A stretch of DNA of 33,765 nt from positions 1 through 33,765 of the forward strand of contig MJAN01000019.1 of assembly GCA_001875255.1 (NCBI GenBank), read 5' to 3'. The position numbers and the translations under genes were made by a program. Below, piece by piece: positions 18,232 to 28,164 of this stretch. Every line of letters starts with the position of its first letter. Position 1 is the stretch's first letter. Under the pieces are notes generated by a model. That model was given only the letters and a program-made list of their open reading frames with translations. It searched no databases and was not told the origin of the DNA. The DNA is from Candidatus Sabulitectum silens. GTDB taxonomy: Bacteria; Fermentibacterota; Fermentibacteria; Fermentibacterales; JCC-6.

Positions 18232-18290
18232 GCCGCCCTCAGAGAGGACGGCATCTTATGATGGTAGCGGGGACGGGTTTCGTACCCGAA
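18232..18290 (-). repeat. tRNA 3'-end remnant with terminator hairpin (copy A)
   Basis: Reading the minus strand, TCGGGTACGAAACCCGT resembles a T arm with a four-pair stem. It is followed by GTCCCCGCTACCA, identical to the last 13 bases of the initiator tRNA at 23822 (CCA at 18264-18262). Then come TCATAAGAT and a nine-pair hairpin (18232-18240 with 18244-18252) with a following ATTTCTT tract. No anticodon or D arm precedes it. This is the copy closest to the functional tRNA. Confidence 0.7.
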
Positions 18291-18410
18291 CGACATACAT
18301 CCCTGGGAATAACCATTCAGTGGGCTGTCGTCGGTAGAAAGCATGTTGCCAAGCGGTTACAGAGGATCGGCAGCATTCTTTAGCTCAAATTGACCTCACT
18401 GTTTTCCAAC

Positions 18411-21400
18411 CTAGAAGAAGGTCAGCTTTTCTGTCATGATCACATCACCCTCTGATTTCACCACAGCGAAATACATTCCAGAAATGTAATCTTCTCTCTG
18501 GAGACTTACTGTTTGCGGAGACCGATCCCCGGCATTGAACTGGTACTCGGACACCCTCCTGCCAGTAAGGTCAAACACTTCCACTGAAGTACTTTCCTCA
18601 ATCTCCGAGAGATGGATACAATAACCTCCATCGGTTGTTCTTTCCAGTAAAGGTTCACCTGTCAGATTCTGCACAGTCTGATACTCCTGCCCCCTGTCAG
18701 TCGAGCAGGGAAGATAGAGGAGACTCGCTGAATGCGCTGGCATCCCAGTCAAAGAAACGACTAGGACACTCCTGTCAGGATTGCCGGAAATGGCAGCACT
18801 GACGGTTTCACTAGGTACAGGTGCCAGAGTCGCAGCCTGGTGATCTCCTTCATCTATGTAGGGGAAGAATCCACCCCAGCACTGAATGGGGCCGTAATCA
18901 CCCCCCTGGTAGCCTGGGAACATTATTCCTTCAGCAAAGCTGTCGTCGTAGTCTTTGGATATCAACAGAAGGATATCTCCAGTGCTGTTCTCCTCAAGTG
19001 CAATGAAGTTCAAACACTTGTAGTCATCATAGCAGAGCAGCCATCCTCCATCCATGCTGTAATAAGCGTTATCCGCACTTGTGATAAGAGAGTAGTCAGT
19101 GTGGTCTACCAGAGCAGCGAGGTAGTCCGGCCCCCTTTCTTCCCTGTGAGCATCTTCACTACATCGTGAACATCAGATACCATGTCTGTGTTCTCAGAAC
19201 TGCTGCGAGCAGGACCCAGTTCAACAGAGGATTAGGTGCGCGGTATAGGGGTACAGATAATCCGCTAGCTGCTGGTCCTGCCTGCAGAGCCATGTCGAGA
19301 GCATAGAATGAGATACCTCTTGCTCCATGAACAATTGGAGCAACTGTCATGTAAAGCAGAGTATCTACATCATCCATATCATCATGCGGAGGGCAGAAAG
19401 TTGCCGAGAGCATTGGGGCTTTCCCGAAAGCCTGAATGTTTGCGAAAAGGCAGTTCCCTTCTGAAGTCTCATCTATCCCCCATTCAAACTCCAGATCAAA
19501 CGCACCATACTCCGTCTCACCAAGGGCGCACATGTTGTTGAAATAGGTTTCAACTGATGCATACTCATCAACTGTCGGATCATTCCCGTTTGCATAACAG
19601 ATTTCGCAAGCCCTGACAGATACAATATCCTCAGTTAGCTTGGGCATTGCAGCATTTACAAATGCTCTCCGCGTATGCCTGAGCCGCATAGGAGAGCTGA
19701 CGACACCCCAGGTGTTTGGCGGGGGTAATTAAGCACTGCAGATCCAATCAAAGCCCAATCATCTGGAAACCCTCTCATGTTCTGTGTATAGCAGGTTGCT
19801 GCATTATCTCCACCGAAGAAGAATCGAGATTTGCCACCCGACCAAACCTGTCTGTAAGAAAGATGGTTGTAGGAAGGAGCATCTCCAGCTCCGACTTGGA
19901 ACTCATCATGGTTTTCTGTCATTTCCATGGTTGATGCCAACCCGCTGCACCAGTGCATATACATCGCTACAGCCGGAAAAAAGTCATTAACAACCGCACA
20001 GAGATAGTCATCAGCTGTAGAATAGGGCGTGACTGGCCATTCGGTACTCCTGTAGGCGATCACATCTCCTGGATTAATCCTTCCTCCGAACAATCCGGAA
20101 TGAACTGTTGAGGATACCTGCCAGTTATCGTGATCCTTGGTATACACCACTACGTAGCTACCCTGATCGTTGTAGAGGATGAAACCGCTCTGACGATAGG
20201 GGAAAGTGTCATCCCAGAAATAGCCCCAGACCGCGCCTGAAGGCATGAAGTTACCGGGAAGAATAAGTGGTGAAGAGATGACATTAGTCAATCCTGTTCC
20301 AGCAGAATTCTTCCCAAGAATCCAGACTCTCTTCTGCAGCTGTGATCCGGAAACACCGTCTCCACACCATAGAATGCGAAGGTCTGCGCTTCCGATTACA
20401 CCTGAATTGTTTGGAAGACTTGATGAAACGCGATCCGATGAGCTGTAGTTGTCCTCTCCTACACAGAACAGGACTGTGGAAGCAGTTTCACCCAGGTTCG
20501 GAGGATCAACCGTTGTCAAACTCACACCGTTGTGCATGACAACTTCTGCATCTTCGATTTGATCACCAGTTCGGTACATGACCACAGCAGCATTGAGGTT
20601 ATGCTCAGCTGTGTTCCTGTTGCCTATGTCAGCTGCTCTGAAATCACTTGAAGCTACTTCGAAAGGCCAGGTAACACCGATCACTTCTGTGTACTCCTGT
20701 GTGAAGGAAGGAATACCGTATTCTTCCTCATCAACCACTCCATAGGCTGTAAAGACTGTGTTGCCACTTACGGCACTGTGAGCAACGCTCCATAACTCAT
20801 CACGGGTGTTGTACGCATAATAGTGATGGCTGGAGCTGGGAGTAGGTACAAGATCTGTTGCCCCCCAAGTATCAGCAGAGAGCACGGGAATCCCCGGATG
20901 ATCCGTATAGGTTCTGCAGGGATACCAGTCAAGCATTGGGGAAATCAAGACGCTGGCAAATTTGATAGATAGTTGCATTTAATCCTGTTCCACTATTCGG
21001 ATAAGCGAGTGAGGGAACATAGAGCGCTGGTTTTGCGAGAAAGCTTCCCAGAGGATAACCGAGATTGCTACTCCATGAATGGAGATTGGACAAAGCGTTT
21101 CTTATTGCTGCTCTATCATCAGGATTAGCATCCCACTTATTATCTGGTTCATCAAATCCGTGGATACCCACAATGGGAGAATAGGATGGAGGGGCACTCA
21201 ATGCAGCATAGTTTGATATCAGATTTTGCACTCGGATGTTATGGTTTGGTTGGTCGATGACATCTCCGAATCCCCCCAAAATCAGATTCAGACCCAAGCT
21301 CCTAACAAGGTCCGCTCTTCCGGGAAAGTAGTTCGTTGTATACTGAGCATCATGCCCTACTGAGTTTCTGATGAGAGCAGTGTTCACGCCTGCTGCTGCA

Positions 21401-21678
21401 GCTTGTGTTAATACCCCCGACAGCTCTCTGTCGGCATAAGAACTTGCTGGCAAATCATCATGTCCAAGATAGTAGCGAGCATAGTTTAGATAGTTCATCC
21501 AAGCACCGCGAACATCCCAAACCACTGGAAAGAAAGCGTCCCCATTGATAGTGTACTCGTAATCATTTCCGTGAGTACTGGACAGGTTTCGAGCAATGCA
21601 AGGGTAGGTAACCAGCAATAGAACACCTGCTAACAGGAGTATAGGATTTCTTCTCGATAAACGGTTTTCCGACCTCAT
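18411..21678 (-). CDS. Large secreted TIM-barrel-like (glycoside hydrolase-like) protein with T9SS sorting domain (at least four frameshifts)
   Basis: ATG 21678 follows GAGGTGGGG. The signal peptide is residues 1-30. The next part (INGDAFFPVVWDVRGAW, GVLTQAAAAGVNTALIRN, IVGIHGFDEPDN with Glu 177, later IVHGARGISFYALDMAL) has the look of a glycosidase TIM barrel, in which such a strand-4 Glu is usually the acid/base. This is resemblance, not proof. The middle 440 residues are beta-rich. The C-terminus (STSVEVFDLTGRRVSEY, ISGMYFAVVKSEG, MTEKLTFF) is a T9SS sorting domain. The frame breaks near 20945, around 19650-19700 and twice between 19090 and 19190. The repaired protein is about 1,085 residues. 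The nearby FG-GAP gene lies 67 bases upstream on the same strand. A role in polysaccharide breakdown is likely but unproven. Confidence 0.7.
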
Positions 21679-21745
21679 GACCCCACCTCTAATTCAATGC
21701 TTGTACGTTTTGGTTTCTTTTCTGCACTGGTGCTTCCAGAGAAAT

Positions 21746-23580
21746 CTAGTTCTGGATTACAGTAAACCTTTCTACAGCTTCCGCCCTTCCATGTTGCACA
21801 AGGCAGAAGTAGGTTCCTGTTCTGAGATGATCGATCATCACAGTGGAGTATCCTGCAGGCAGTTCACCTGTACTGACAGTCTCAACCAATCTTCCAGCAG
21901 TGTCAAAAACCAAGACGGTTGGCTCCGTTGTGTCAGGAAGGTTCATTCCCAGCATTACACTGCCTGACACCGGATTTTCAAGAACTTCAAGGCTGAGCAC
22001 CTCTGGTTCCTCTGGACCCTCAATTCCAGTTGATGTCCAGGACAAGGAGACGGATTCCAGAACAGGTGTCTGTTCCGGATCATCAGTTGACAGTATGGCT
22101 CTGTACTGCACATAGCTGTCACCGGTGGTGAGATAAGGTGCAAGAGAACAGGGAGAAGTTAGAATTGCTGACCATTCTCCCAGATCAGATGGATCGTCGG
22201 ACGATCTGACCTGGAAGGAAACAGAAGTACCTGCGAGAGTAACAGCGGACCAATCTATACTTCCCCACTCAACATCGTAAACATAGAGCAGTGAAGATTC
22301 CAGGTAAGTCTCTCCCTGGTAGTAGCCAGGGCTCATATTCCACCAGTAGGCTTCGTTCAGATTCGGATTCGAGTAGTTTCTGTAGCAGGCGATCACATCC
22401 ACTGTTCCATCAATGTTCAGATCAGAGAAAGCCCAACCAGAAGCAGAGTCCTCATACAAAGTATGCTCCGTCCAGACACCATTCAGTGGATCTACGCTCT
22501 CCATCCAGGAATAAGCCCGAAGAGGGTATCCCGATGAACCTACGACACAGAAATCAAGTAACTCATCTCCATTGATGTAACTTGCCATAACAGAGATCGC
22601 ATTGTCCAAACTGATTGATACTGAGTAAGTAACCCAATTCTCAGGGTTTCCGGTGTTTCTGAACCAGAGAACTACTGGTGTGGAATAGGCAGGACAAGTA
22701 ACAAGATCCAGAAGTCCATCTGCATCAACATCCGAGAAAGCGACATTGCCAAGATAACCGTCGCAACTGAACCCGGTGGAATAGAGACTCCATGTGCCAT
22801 TTGTCACTTGTTCTACAAAAACAGAGAGTCACTGTCGCTGCCGCAAACTAAGTCAAAATCACCATCATTATCAGAATCGGCAATATCGACAGAAGTAAGA
22901 TAGCCGCTTGGAACGGTAACTATAGAATGCTGTTGCCAGGAACTCCCGTTGTTTAGATTCTCCCACCATGAAATTTCATTATCTGTGCCGAGAGATGCAC
23001 CATGAAGCCCCAGTAAGTCGAAATCCCCATCAGAGTCCATGTCCACCGCTGCAACTCTACCTGCGCTGGAAATCTCCTCTATCAGATGAATCTCCCACTG
23101 GGTGCCTCCCAGATTCAGTCTCTCATACCATAGAAAACCGTCTTCGGGATTGGGGCGTGTTGATGCAAAGAAATCAATGTCGCCGTCTCCATCTATGTCA
23201 GCTGCGCCAAAATCAATGACTTTCTCACTGTTCTCAATTGGTCTGTAGCCCCAAGAAGCGCCGTAGTCTACATTCATGTACCACGCACAATCCAGCCCAT
23301 CTCGCTTCACAAACACATCTGGAAACTCGTCGTTGTTCATATGGCAGGGCTTTACCCACTCGAGATCATCAATTTGCCAGATAAGGTAGCTCTCCTCTGT
23401 TTCCTCCAGACAGAGTTCTCCAGCCTGGCCACTCCAGTTAATCATGGCCTTTGACCAGAACTGATTGCCCCAATCTGACACTGGTCCTGTAACTCCTCCA
23501 CCACCAGACCAGTCAGTCTGCTCTCCTGGAGTGGCATAAGTTACGAATGCTATCAGGCAGATGATGAATAGATGTTTCAC
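21746..23580 (-). CDS. Secreted FG-GAP/VCBS repeat protein with T9SS sorting domain (one frameshift)
   Basis: The start is GTG 23580, seven to eight bases after AAGGAGG. The signal peptide (MKHLFIICLIAFVTYATPG) is followed by the shared cap WSGGGGVTGPVSDWGNQ, about six FG-GAP blades and a sandwich segment (YLESSLLYVYDVEW, SFQVRSSDDPSDLGEWSA). The T9SS tail (NPVSGSVMLGMNLP, VLVFDTAGRLVETV, LRTGTYFCLVQHG) ends the protein. A one-base shift in a T run near 22820 splits it. The other frame continues SVFVEQVTNGTW, so the full product is about 611 residues. It is a third paralogue of the proteins at 12800 and 14612. A promoter with TATAAT lies at 23616-23621. Confidence 0.88.
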
Positions 23581-23615
23581 TTTTCTTCCTCCTTCAATTT
23601 CTACCAGCTTGGTAT

Positions 23616-23621
23616 ATTATA
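23616..23621 (-). promoter_or_regulatory. TATAAT -10 element upstream of the FG-GAP gene
   Basis: A perfect TATAAT lies on the minus strand 35 bases before the GTG start at 23580, within an AT-rich stretch. No good -35 is present at 16 to 18 bases. Confidence 0.4.
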
Positions 23622-23775
23622 GGCAATTATGCTTAATTCCACCCCGTCATATTCTAACATTAGCCATCCTTGCTGACAATGTTCCAAAGATAGACCGAGA
23701 ATTTTCAATTGTGGGAGATTGAGAAGACAACTACCCTCTATTGGATAGCATATTTTATCTTTTTTTCCTGTGCAT

Positions 23776-23814
23776 ACAGAAAGATGCCGCCATCATATTC
23801 AATGACAGCGGCAT
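23776..23814 (-). terminator. Terminator hairpin after the initiator tRNA
   Basis: ATGCCGCTGTCAT (minus strand, 23814-23802) pairs with ATGATGGCGGCAT (23796-23784) around a five-base loop, with two imperfect positions, followed by CTTTCT. The GCCG...CGGCAT arms resemble those after repeat copies A and B, as expected if those copies came from this tRNA 3' region. Confidence 0.6.
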
Positions 23815-23821
23815 TCATTTG

Positions 23822-23898
<77 letters not shown>

Positions 23899-23909
23899 AC
23901 TGAGAGCCG

Positions 23910-23938
23910 AATATACGGGGTTCAGGGGATTTGGTCAA
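23910..23938 (-). promoter_or_regulatory. Promoter of the initiator tRNA gene
   Basis: On the minus strand TTGACC (23938-23933) and TATATT (23915-23910) are 17 bases apart, with five of six matches each. They end 11 bases before the tRNA, between it and the porV stop codon. Confidence 0.75.
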
Positions 23939-23945
23939 GTAACAG

Positions 23946-24863
23946 CTACAGATCCATGCCCAGTGAGATTCTGTGGGTGTTGCCAAGATCCGCATAGGGT
24001 TTCCAGGCGTAATCCAGGGAGAACTTGTTGTAGCGGGTTCCCATTCCGAAACCCATTGCGTCGACGAAGCCTCCACCGGCCTCGTCGGCGGTGTCCATGG
24101 CTGAAAGGCTCCAGCCTGTTCTGAGGGCAAGCATCTCAACAGGCTTGTATTCCGCTCCCACTGCTGCGTCGAAGACGCCTTCAAAGGGCATGGTGGCGTC
24201 GGCGGCGATGAGAAGGTTGCCCTGGAGAAGTGTCTGGGAGAGGCCTGCGGATATCTCGGTGGGCATGGGGTCGTTCTCGCTGTAGAAGGCCTTGGTCTGT
24301 ATGCCTGCGTTTCGGACGACTATGGCGGCTGCGAAGCCCTGAAGGTTAGCCGGGGTGTATATGCCGCCCAGGTCGACGCTGAAGCCGTTGGCGTTGTAGG
24401 TGTCTATCTGCGAATAGATGAAGCGTCCGGTGGCGCCTATGGAGATTGATTCGTTCAGGGGTTTCGCCCAGGTACCGGCGAGGGCCATGCTGGTGGTGGA
24501 GAACTGCTCTCCTGTGCCCATTGGGTCTTCCATGGTGGTTCTGTCGAAGCTGCCGCCGTAGAAGTAATTCATGGAAACTCCTATGGTGCTGCCTTCACGG
24601 GGGTTAACCCATCCTATGAACCCTGCCTGCATATCCATCATGTAGCTGGTGTAGTTGGTGGAAAGGGCGCTGTTCCCGGCAAGGGCCGAGGCGGCGGGGT
24701 TCCAGTAAAGGGAAAGGGGGTCTCCGGGTACGGCGGAGAAGGCTCCGCCCATTGCCACGGCCCTGGCGCCGGTGGGCACCTGAAGAAAGGTAAACCCTGT
24801 GGTTCCATTGCCGGCGAAGGCCGCAATCGCTGTGATCAGTGCCAGTGCGCAGGTCAGTTTCAT
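23946..24863 (-). CDS. porV: PorV-like outer-membrane protein of the type IX secretion system
   Basis: The 305-residue protein starts at ATG 24863 after AGGGAG. It has a signal peptide (MKLTCALALITAIAAFAG), then the block FLQVPTGARAVAMGGAFSAV and LSLYWNPAA, characteristic of the PorV/PorQ family of 14-strand outer-membrane barrels. The rest is alternating beta strands (IGATGRFIYSQIDTY, YNKFSLDYAWKPYADLGNTHRISLGMDL by position near the end). PorV carries T9SS cargo from the translocon to the attachment machinery after recognising C-terminal sorting domains. Five proteins in this window bear such domains, which makes the assignment coherent. PorQ is the alternative. It is the last gene of a minus-strand run, 19 bases after the previous stop. 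Confidence 0.8.
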   Translation of the reverse strand: MKLTCALALITAIAAFAGNGTTGFTFLQVPTGARAVAMGGAFSAVPGDPLSLYWNPAASALAGNSALSTNYTSYMMDMQAGFIGWVNPREGSTIGVSMNYFYGGSFDRTTMEDPMGTGEQFSTTSMALAGTWAKPLNESISIGATGRFIYSQIDTYNANGFSVDLGGIYTPANLQGFAAAIVVRNAGIQTKAFYSENDPMPTEISAGLSQTLLQGNLLIAADATMPFEGVFDAAVGAEYKPVEMLALRTGWSLSAMDTADEAGGGFVDAMGFGMGTRYNKFSLDYAWKPYADLGNTHRISLGMDL

Positions 24864-24882
24864 GTCAGTCTCCCTGTATTGC

Positions 24883-25314
24883 TCATTCCGGCTGGTCCGG
24901 ATCTGAAATTTCGTTCTCGGCCCTCTCCCTCTGGAGGGCGCAGAATACATAGGCGCTGTCGGCGGTGGCGCCGAAGAGCATGTCGGCCGCGGTAACGACC
25001 ACCCTGCAGAGGCCCGGTTCGCTCCCCGTGGAGAACTCCAGCACCGGTAGATCGTCGGGGAACTCATCTGTAATATTCACATAAGGGGTAATGAGTTCCA
25101 TTTCAAGGTTCAGCACCGAAGGCCCCCCGGCGGCGGAGACCACCCCCCGGAGTTCTCCCGGGGGAAAGGTCCAGAGGGTGCAGGGGTCTCCCAGGCTCAA
25201 ATATAAGGGTCTGCTCCACTGAATGGTGTATCCGTGAAAGGCGTACTCCTCCAGGAACCCGTCAACCTCACCGGCAAGTGAGCCGAAAATCATCATGAGG
25301 AACGCCGCGGCCAT
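24883..25314 (-). CDS. Small exported protein of unknown function in the porV run
   Basis: This 143-residue protein has a short hydrophobic N-terminus (MAAAFLMMIFGSLAG) that fits a signal peptide. The rest is beta-rich and ends acidic (ERAENEISDPDQPE). Its ATG at 25314 overlaps the stop of the upstream permease by one base (TGATG), so translation is probably coupled. The porV start follows 19 bases after its stop. No domain is recognised. The location next to PorV suggests an envelope role. Confidence 0.7.
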   Translation of the reverse strand: MAAAFLMMIFGSLAGEVDGFLEEYAFHGYTIQWSRPLYLSLGDPCTLWTFPPGELRGVVSAAGGPSVLNLEMELITPYVNITDEFPDDLPVLEFSTGSEPGLCRVVVTAADMLFGATADSAYVFCALQRERAENEISDPDQPE

Positions 25315-26083
25315 CAGTCTTTCATGCCGGAGCGGGTATAGCTGGCGACCAGCTGCTTCTGGGCGAGAAGGAATACCACCAGAAGGGGAAGAACAGTGAA
25401 GGTGGAGGCGGCCATGAGAAGCTGATAGTTGCTGGACTGTTCCTGATTGAAGTAGCTGAGACCGACCTGGATAACCCTGAGTTTTTCAGAGTGGGTAACC
25501 ACGAGGGGCCACATGAAGCTGTTCCAGGATCCGATGACATTAAAGAGGGTAATGGTTGCTATCACCGACCGGGACAAAGGAAGGGCCACCCTCCAGAGGT
25601 AACCGAACCTGCTGCATCCGTCCAGCCTTGCCGCTTCATAAAGGGAGATGGGTAGGGTCTTGAAGTGCTGTCTGAGGAGGAAGATGCTGAACACGTTGGC
25701 GGTCCAGGGGACGATCAGGGCCATGTAGGTATCTATCCAGCCAATTTCGAAAGCAGCACATAGCTGGGAGCCAGATACACCGGCTGGGGCACCATCATCG
25801 TGGAGAGAAAAAGCAGAAACATCATGTCCCGGCCTGGATACTCCATCGTGGCGAAGGCGTAGGCGGCAAGGGAACTGGTGATGAGAACACCGATGACCGT
25901 AAGACCTGTGACCAGAAGGGTGTTCAGAAAGTAGGTTCCGAAGGGCACCCTGTTCCAGGCTTCCACATAGTTCGCAAGGCCGCCCTGCTCGAGACTGGTG
26001 GATATCATCCACAGGAAGGGCATGAGCATTATCACGCCGCCGGCGACAAGGAAGAAGTGCTTCAGTAAGGACGACGGCCTCAT
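25314..26083 (-). CDS. ABC transporter permease, MalG/UgpE type (one frameshift)
   Basis: The start (MRPSSLLKHFFLVAGGVIMLMPFLWMISTSL by position 26083-25990) and the permease loop EAARLDGCSRFGYLWRVALPLSRS are typical of the second membrane subunit of carbohydrate importers of the MalFGK family. The EAA loop docks on the ATPase. Several hydrophobic helices are visible. A one-base shift near 25740 splits it between SYVLLSKL and IGWIDTYMAL; the joined protein is about 256 residues, slightly short of the usual 270-280. ATG 26083 overlaps the previous stop (ATGA). It pairs with the permease at 26080. No solute-binding protein or ATPase is in the window. Confidence 0.88.
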
Positions 26084-27024
26084 GAGTAGTGAACCCTCTT
26101 TTCCCCAACCCGCCGCTGGATGATGGTGAGAATAAGAAGAACGAAGAAGAGGAACACGCTTATGGCGCTGGCATAGCCTATATCAAACCGGTCGAAGGCC
26201 TTCTGGAAAAGATAGAAAACTATCACGTTGGTGGTGCCCAGTGGGCCGCCGCCCGGGGGCGGGGTCATCACATAGACCAGGGCGAAGGTCTGGAAAGAGG
26301 CGATGGTGCTCATGATCAGCACATAGAATGTGGTTGGTGACAGCAGAGGCCAAGTGACATTACGGAAGGTGCCCCACTTCCCGGCACCGTCGAGCCTTGC
26401 CGCCTCGTAGTAGGTAATGGGGATGTTCTCCAGCCCGGCAAGGAACAGAACGGTGTTATAACCAATGCTTTTCCAGACGCTGACGATCATCAGTGAAACC
26501 AGGGCCAGGCTGGGACCGGCGAGGATGCCCTCCGGTTTTATTCCCAGTGGACCAAGCATCATCTCGAAAACGCCCCGGGGTTCCCTGAGCCACAGCAGGG
26601 GATCGCCGCCCAGGGCTGTTATCACGCCGTTGATCGGCCCAGCCTCGGGTTTGAACAGCCAGGTCCATACCACCGACACCGCAACCGCCGAGGTTACCAC
26701 AGGCAGGAAATAGATGGTCCGGTAGACGGTTTTACCCCTCAGCTCCCCCCGAAGAAGCATGGCCAGGAAAAGGGGAATGAGCAGACCGGCGGGAACCACC
26801 CCCAGAACGAAGAAAACCGTGTTGGTAACGCTTTGCCAGAACCTGGCGTCGGAGAACATTCGGGCGTAGTTGGAAAACCCTATGAAACCGTGGAACCCGC
26901 CGATGTCGTAGTCAGACAGGGAGGCGGTGAAGCTGGCGAGTATGGGTACCGTCCTGAAGACGATAACGATGATAAGCGCAGGCAGGATATAGAGATATGG
27001 AGTGAACCTGGAGCTTTTTTTCAT
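26080..27024 (-). CDS. ABC transporter permease, MalF/UgpA type
   Basis: This intact 314-residue protein has an N-terminal helix (YILPALIIVIVFRTVPIL), further helices, and the EAA loop ITYYEAARLDGAGKWGTFRNVTWPLLSP, by position near residues 215-242. It is the first membrane subunit of a carbohydrate-type importer. The substrate is likely a sugar or glycerol-3-phosphate-like compound, which sequence alone cannot decide. ATG 27024 has GAGAGAG upstream and follows the HhH-MBL stop by 15 bases. Confidence 0.9.
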   Translation of the reverse strand: MKKSSRFTPYLYILPALIIVIVFRTVPILASFTASLSDYDIGGFHGFIGFSNYARMFSDARFWQSVTNTVFFVLGVVPAGLLIPLFLAMLLRGELRGKTVYRTIYFLPVVTSAVAVSVVWTWLFKPEAGPINGVITALGGDPLLWLREPRGVFEMMLGPLGIKPEGILAGPSLALVSLMIVSVWKSIGYNTVLFLAGLENIPITYYEAARLDGAGKWGTFRNVTWPLLSPTTFYVLIMSTIASFQTFALVYVMTPPPGGGPLGTTNVIVFYLFQKAFDRFDIGYASAISVFLFFVLLILTIIQRRVGEKRVHYS

Positions 27025-27039
27025 TTCTCTCTCACTGAT

Positions 27040-28093
27040 TCAGCGGGTAAGAGTAAAGGTCATGGATTCCCCGTCGGTGTACAGGAAGATATTCCCATTG
27101 AGGTCGGTCCGCAAGATTTCAGCTCCGGTGTTCTCCCAGGCGCTCACCACATCGGGATGGGGGTGGCCGAAGGGGTTGTTCCTGCCGCAGGTGAACACCG
27201 CCACCCGGGGCATGACCCTGCGGAACCAGGGAGGGAACAGGGAGGATCCGCTGCCATGGTGTGGCACCTTTACCACGGTGACAGGCTGCTGGGCAGGTGT
27301 CATCCCCATCAGGGTCTCATTCTCGATATCACCGGTGAGCAGCAGGGAAAAGGATCCGCAGGTAACCGAATAAACAGCCGAGGCTTCATTGGGTGAGCCG
27401 GCACCACGTTCCAGCCAGACCACCTCCACGGTTACCCCGGGAGAAAGCTCCCAGCTCGTTCCAGTGCTGGGAACCTCATAGTCGCAGCCCGATTCCAGGG
27501 TATACTCAAGGAGTTCCTCATACACCGGAGAAGGGTGATCAATGCCCGGGTCAATGAGTTTTCCGCAGTGGAATACCTCCATGGCATCCCTGCAGCCGCC
27601 AATGTGGTCGGCATGGGGGTGGGTGAAGGCAATTACCTCCAGTGAATCAAAGCCGCACTCCATGAGCCGCTGCACCACGGGAGCCTGAGGTTGCCCTGAC
27701 CCGGGGGGCCGGCATCCATCAGCCAGGTTTCCCCGGCGGTGCTCAGAACGATTGCGTCGCCGTTGCCCACATCCAGGAATACCACGGTAAGGAGGGTGTC
27801 CGCCGGGGGAGAAAGGGAGAGCAGGGATGGAACATCTTCGGGAACAGAAATATGCCCTGCAACTATATAGGGAAGAATGGCCTCGAGGGTGGAGGGACCG
27901 ATCCCCGGGACGAAAAGGAGTTCCTCAGGGTGCAGGAAGGGGAAACCGATTCTCTGTACTGAACGATGGCGGCGGCTCTCGCAGGCCCAATTCCCGTCAG
28001 GGAAAGCAGTTGTTCCTCGGAAGCGGTGTTGATGTTCAGAGGAGGAGGGTCCAAAAGGGTGGTTATTGCTAACAACAGTAATAATACTGACAT
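27040..28093 (-). CDS. Secreted helix-hairpin-helix plus ComEC-type metallo-beta-lactamase protein (two frameshifts)
   Basis: The order is a signal peptide (MSVLLLLLAITTLL), then a ComEA-like (HhH)2 DNA-binding part (LNINTASEEQLLSLTGIGPARAAAI; later FLHPEELLFVPGIGPSTLEAIL), then a metallo-beta-lactamase domain of the kind found at the end of ComEC. The latter has VVFLDVGNGDAIVL, the metal site THPHADHIGG (H-x-H-x-D-H), LLLTGDIE and VPHHGS. One shift lies near 27950, another in the G run near 27703. The corrected length is about 350 residues. In natural transformation ComEA binds DNA outside the membrane, and the ComEC lactamase domain is the suspected strand-degrading nuclease. A single exported protein that binds and cuts DNA is therefore plausible. 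ATG 28093 is used; GTG 28105 is an alternative. Confidence 0.8.
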
Positions 28094-28164
28094 AGCCCTT
28101 GACACCCCCTCCCTTGCTGAAGAATGTATACCCTTGTGAATATAGAAAGAAAGGGGATACCCGT

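Noticed and set aside
28099..28104. TTGACA as -35 of the beta-flower gene
   Set aside because: No acceptable -10 lies 16 to 18 bases downstream; the nearest TATACC is 22 bases away.
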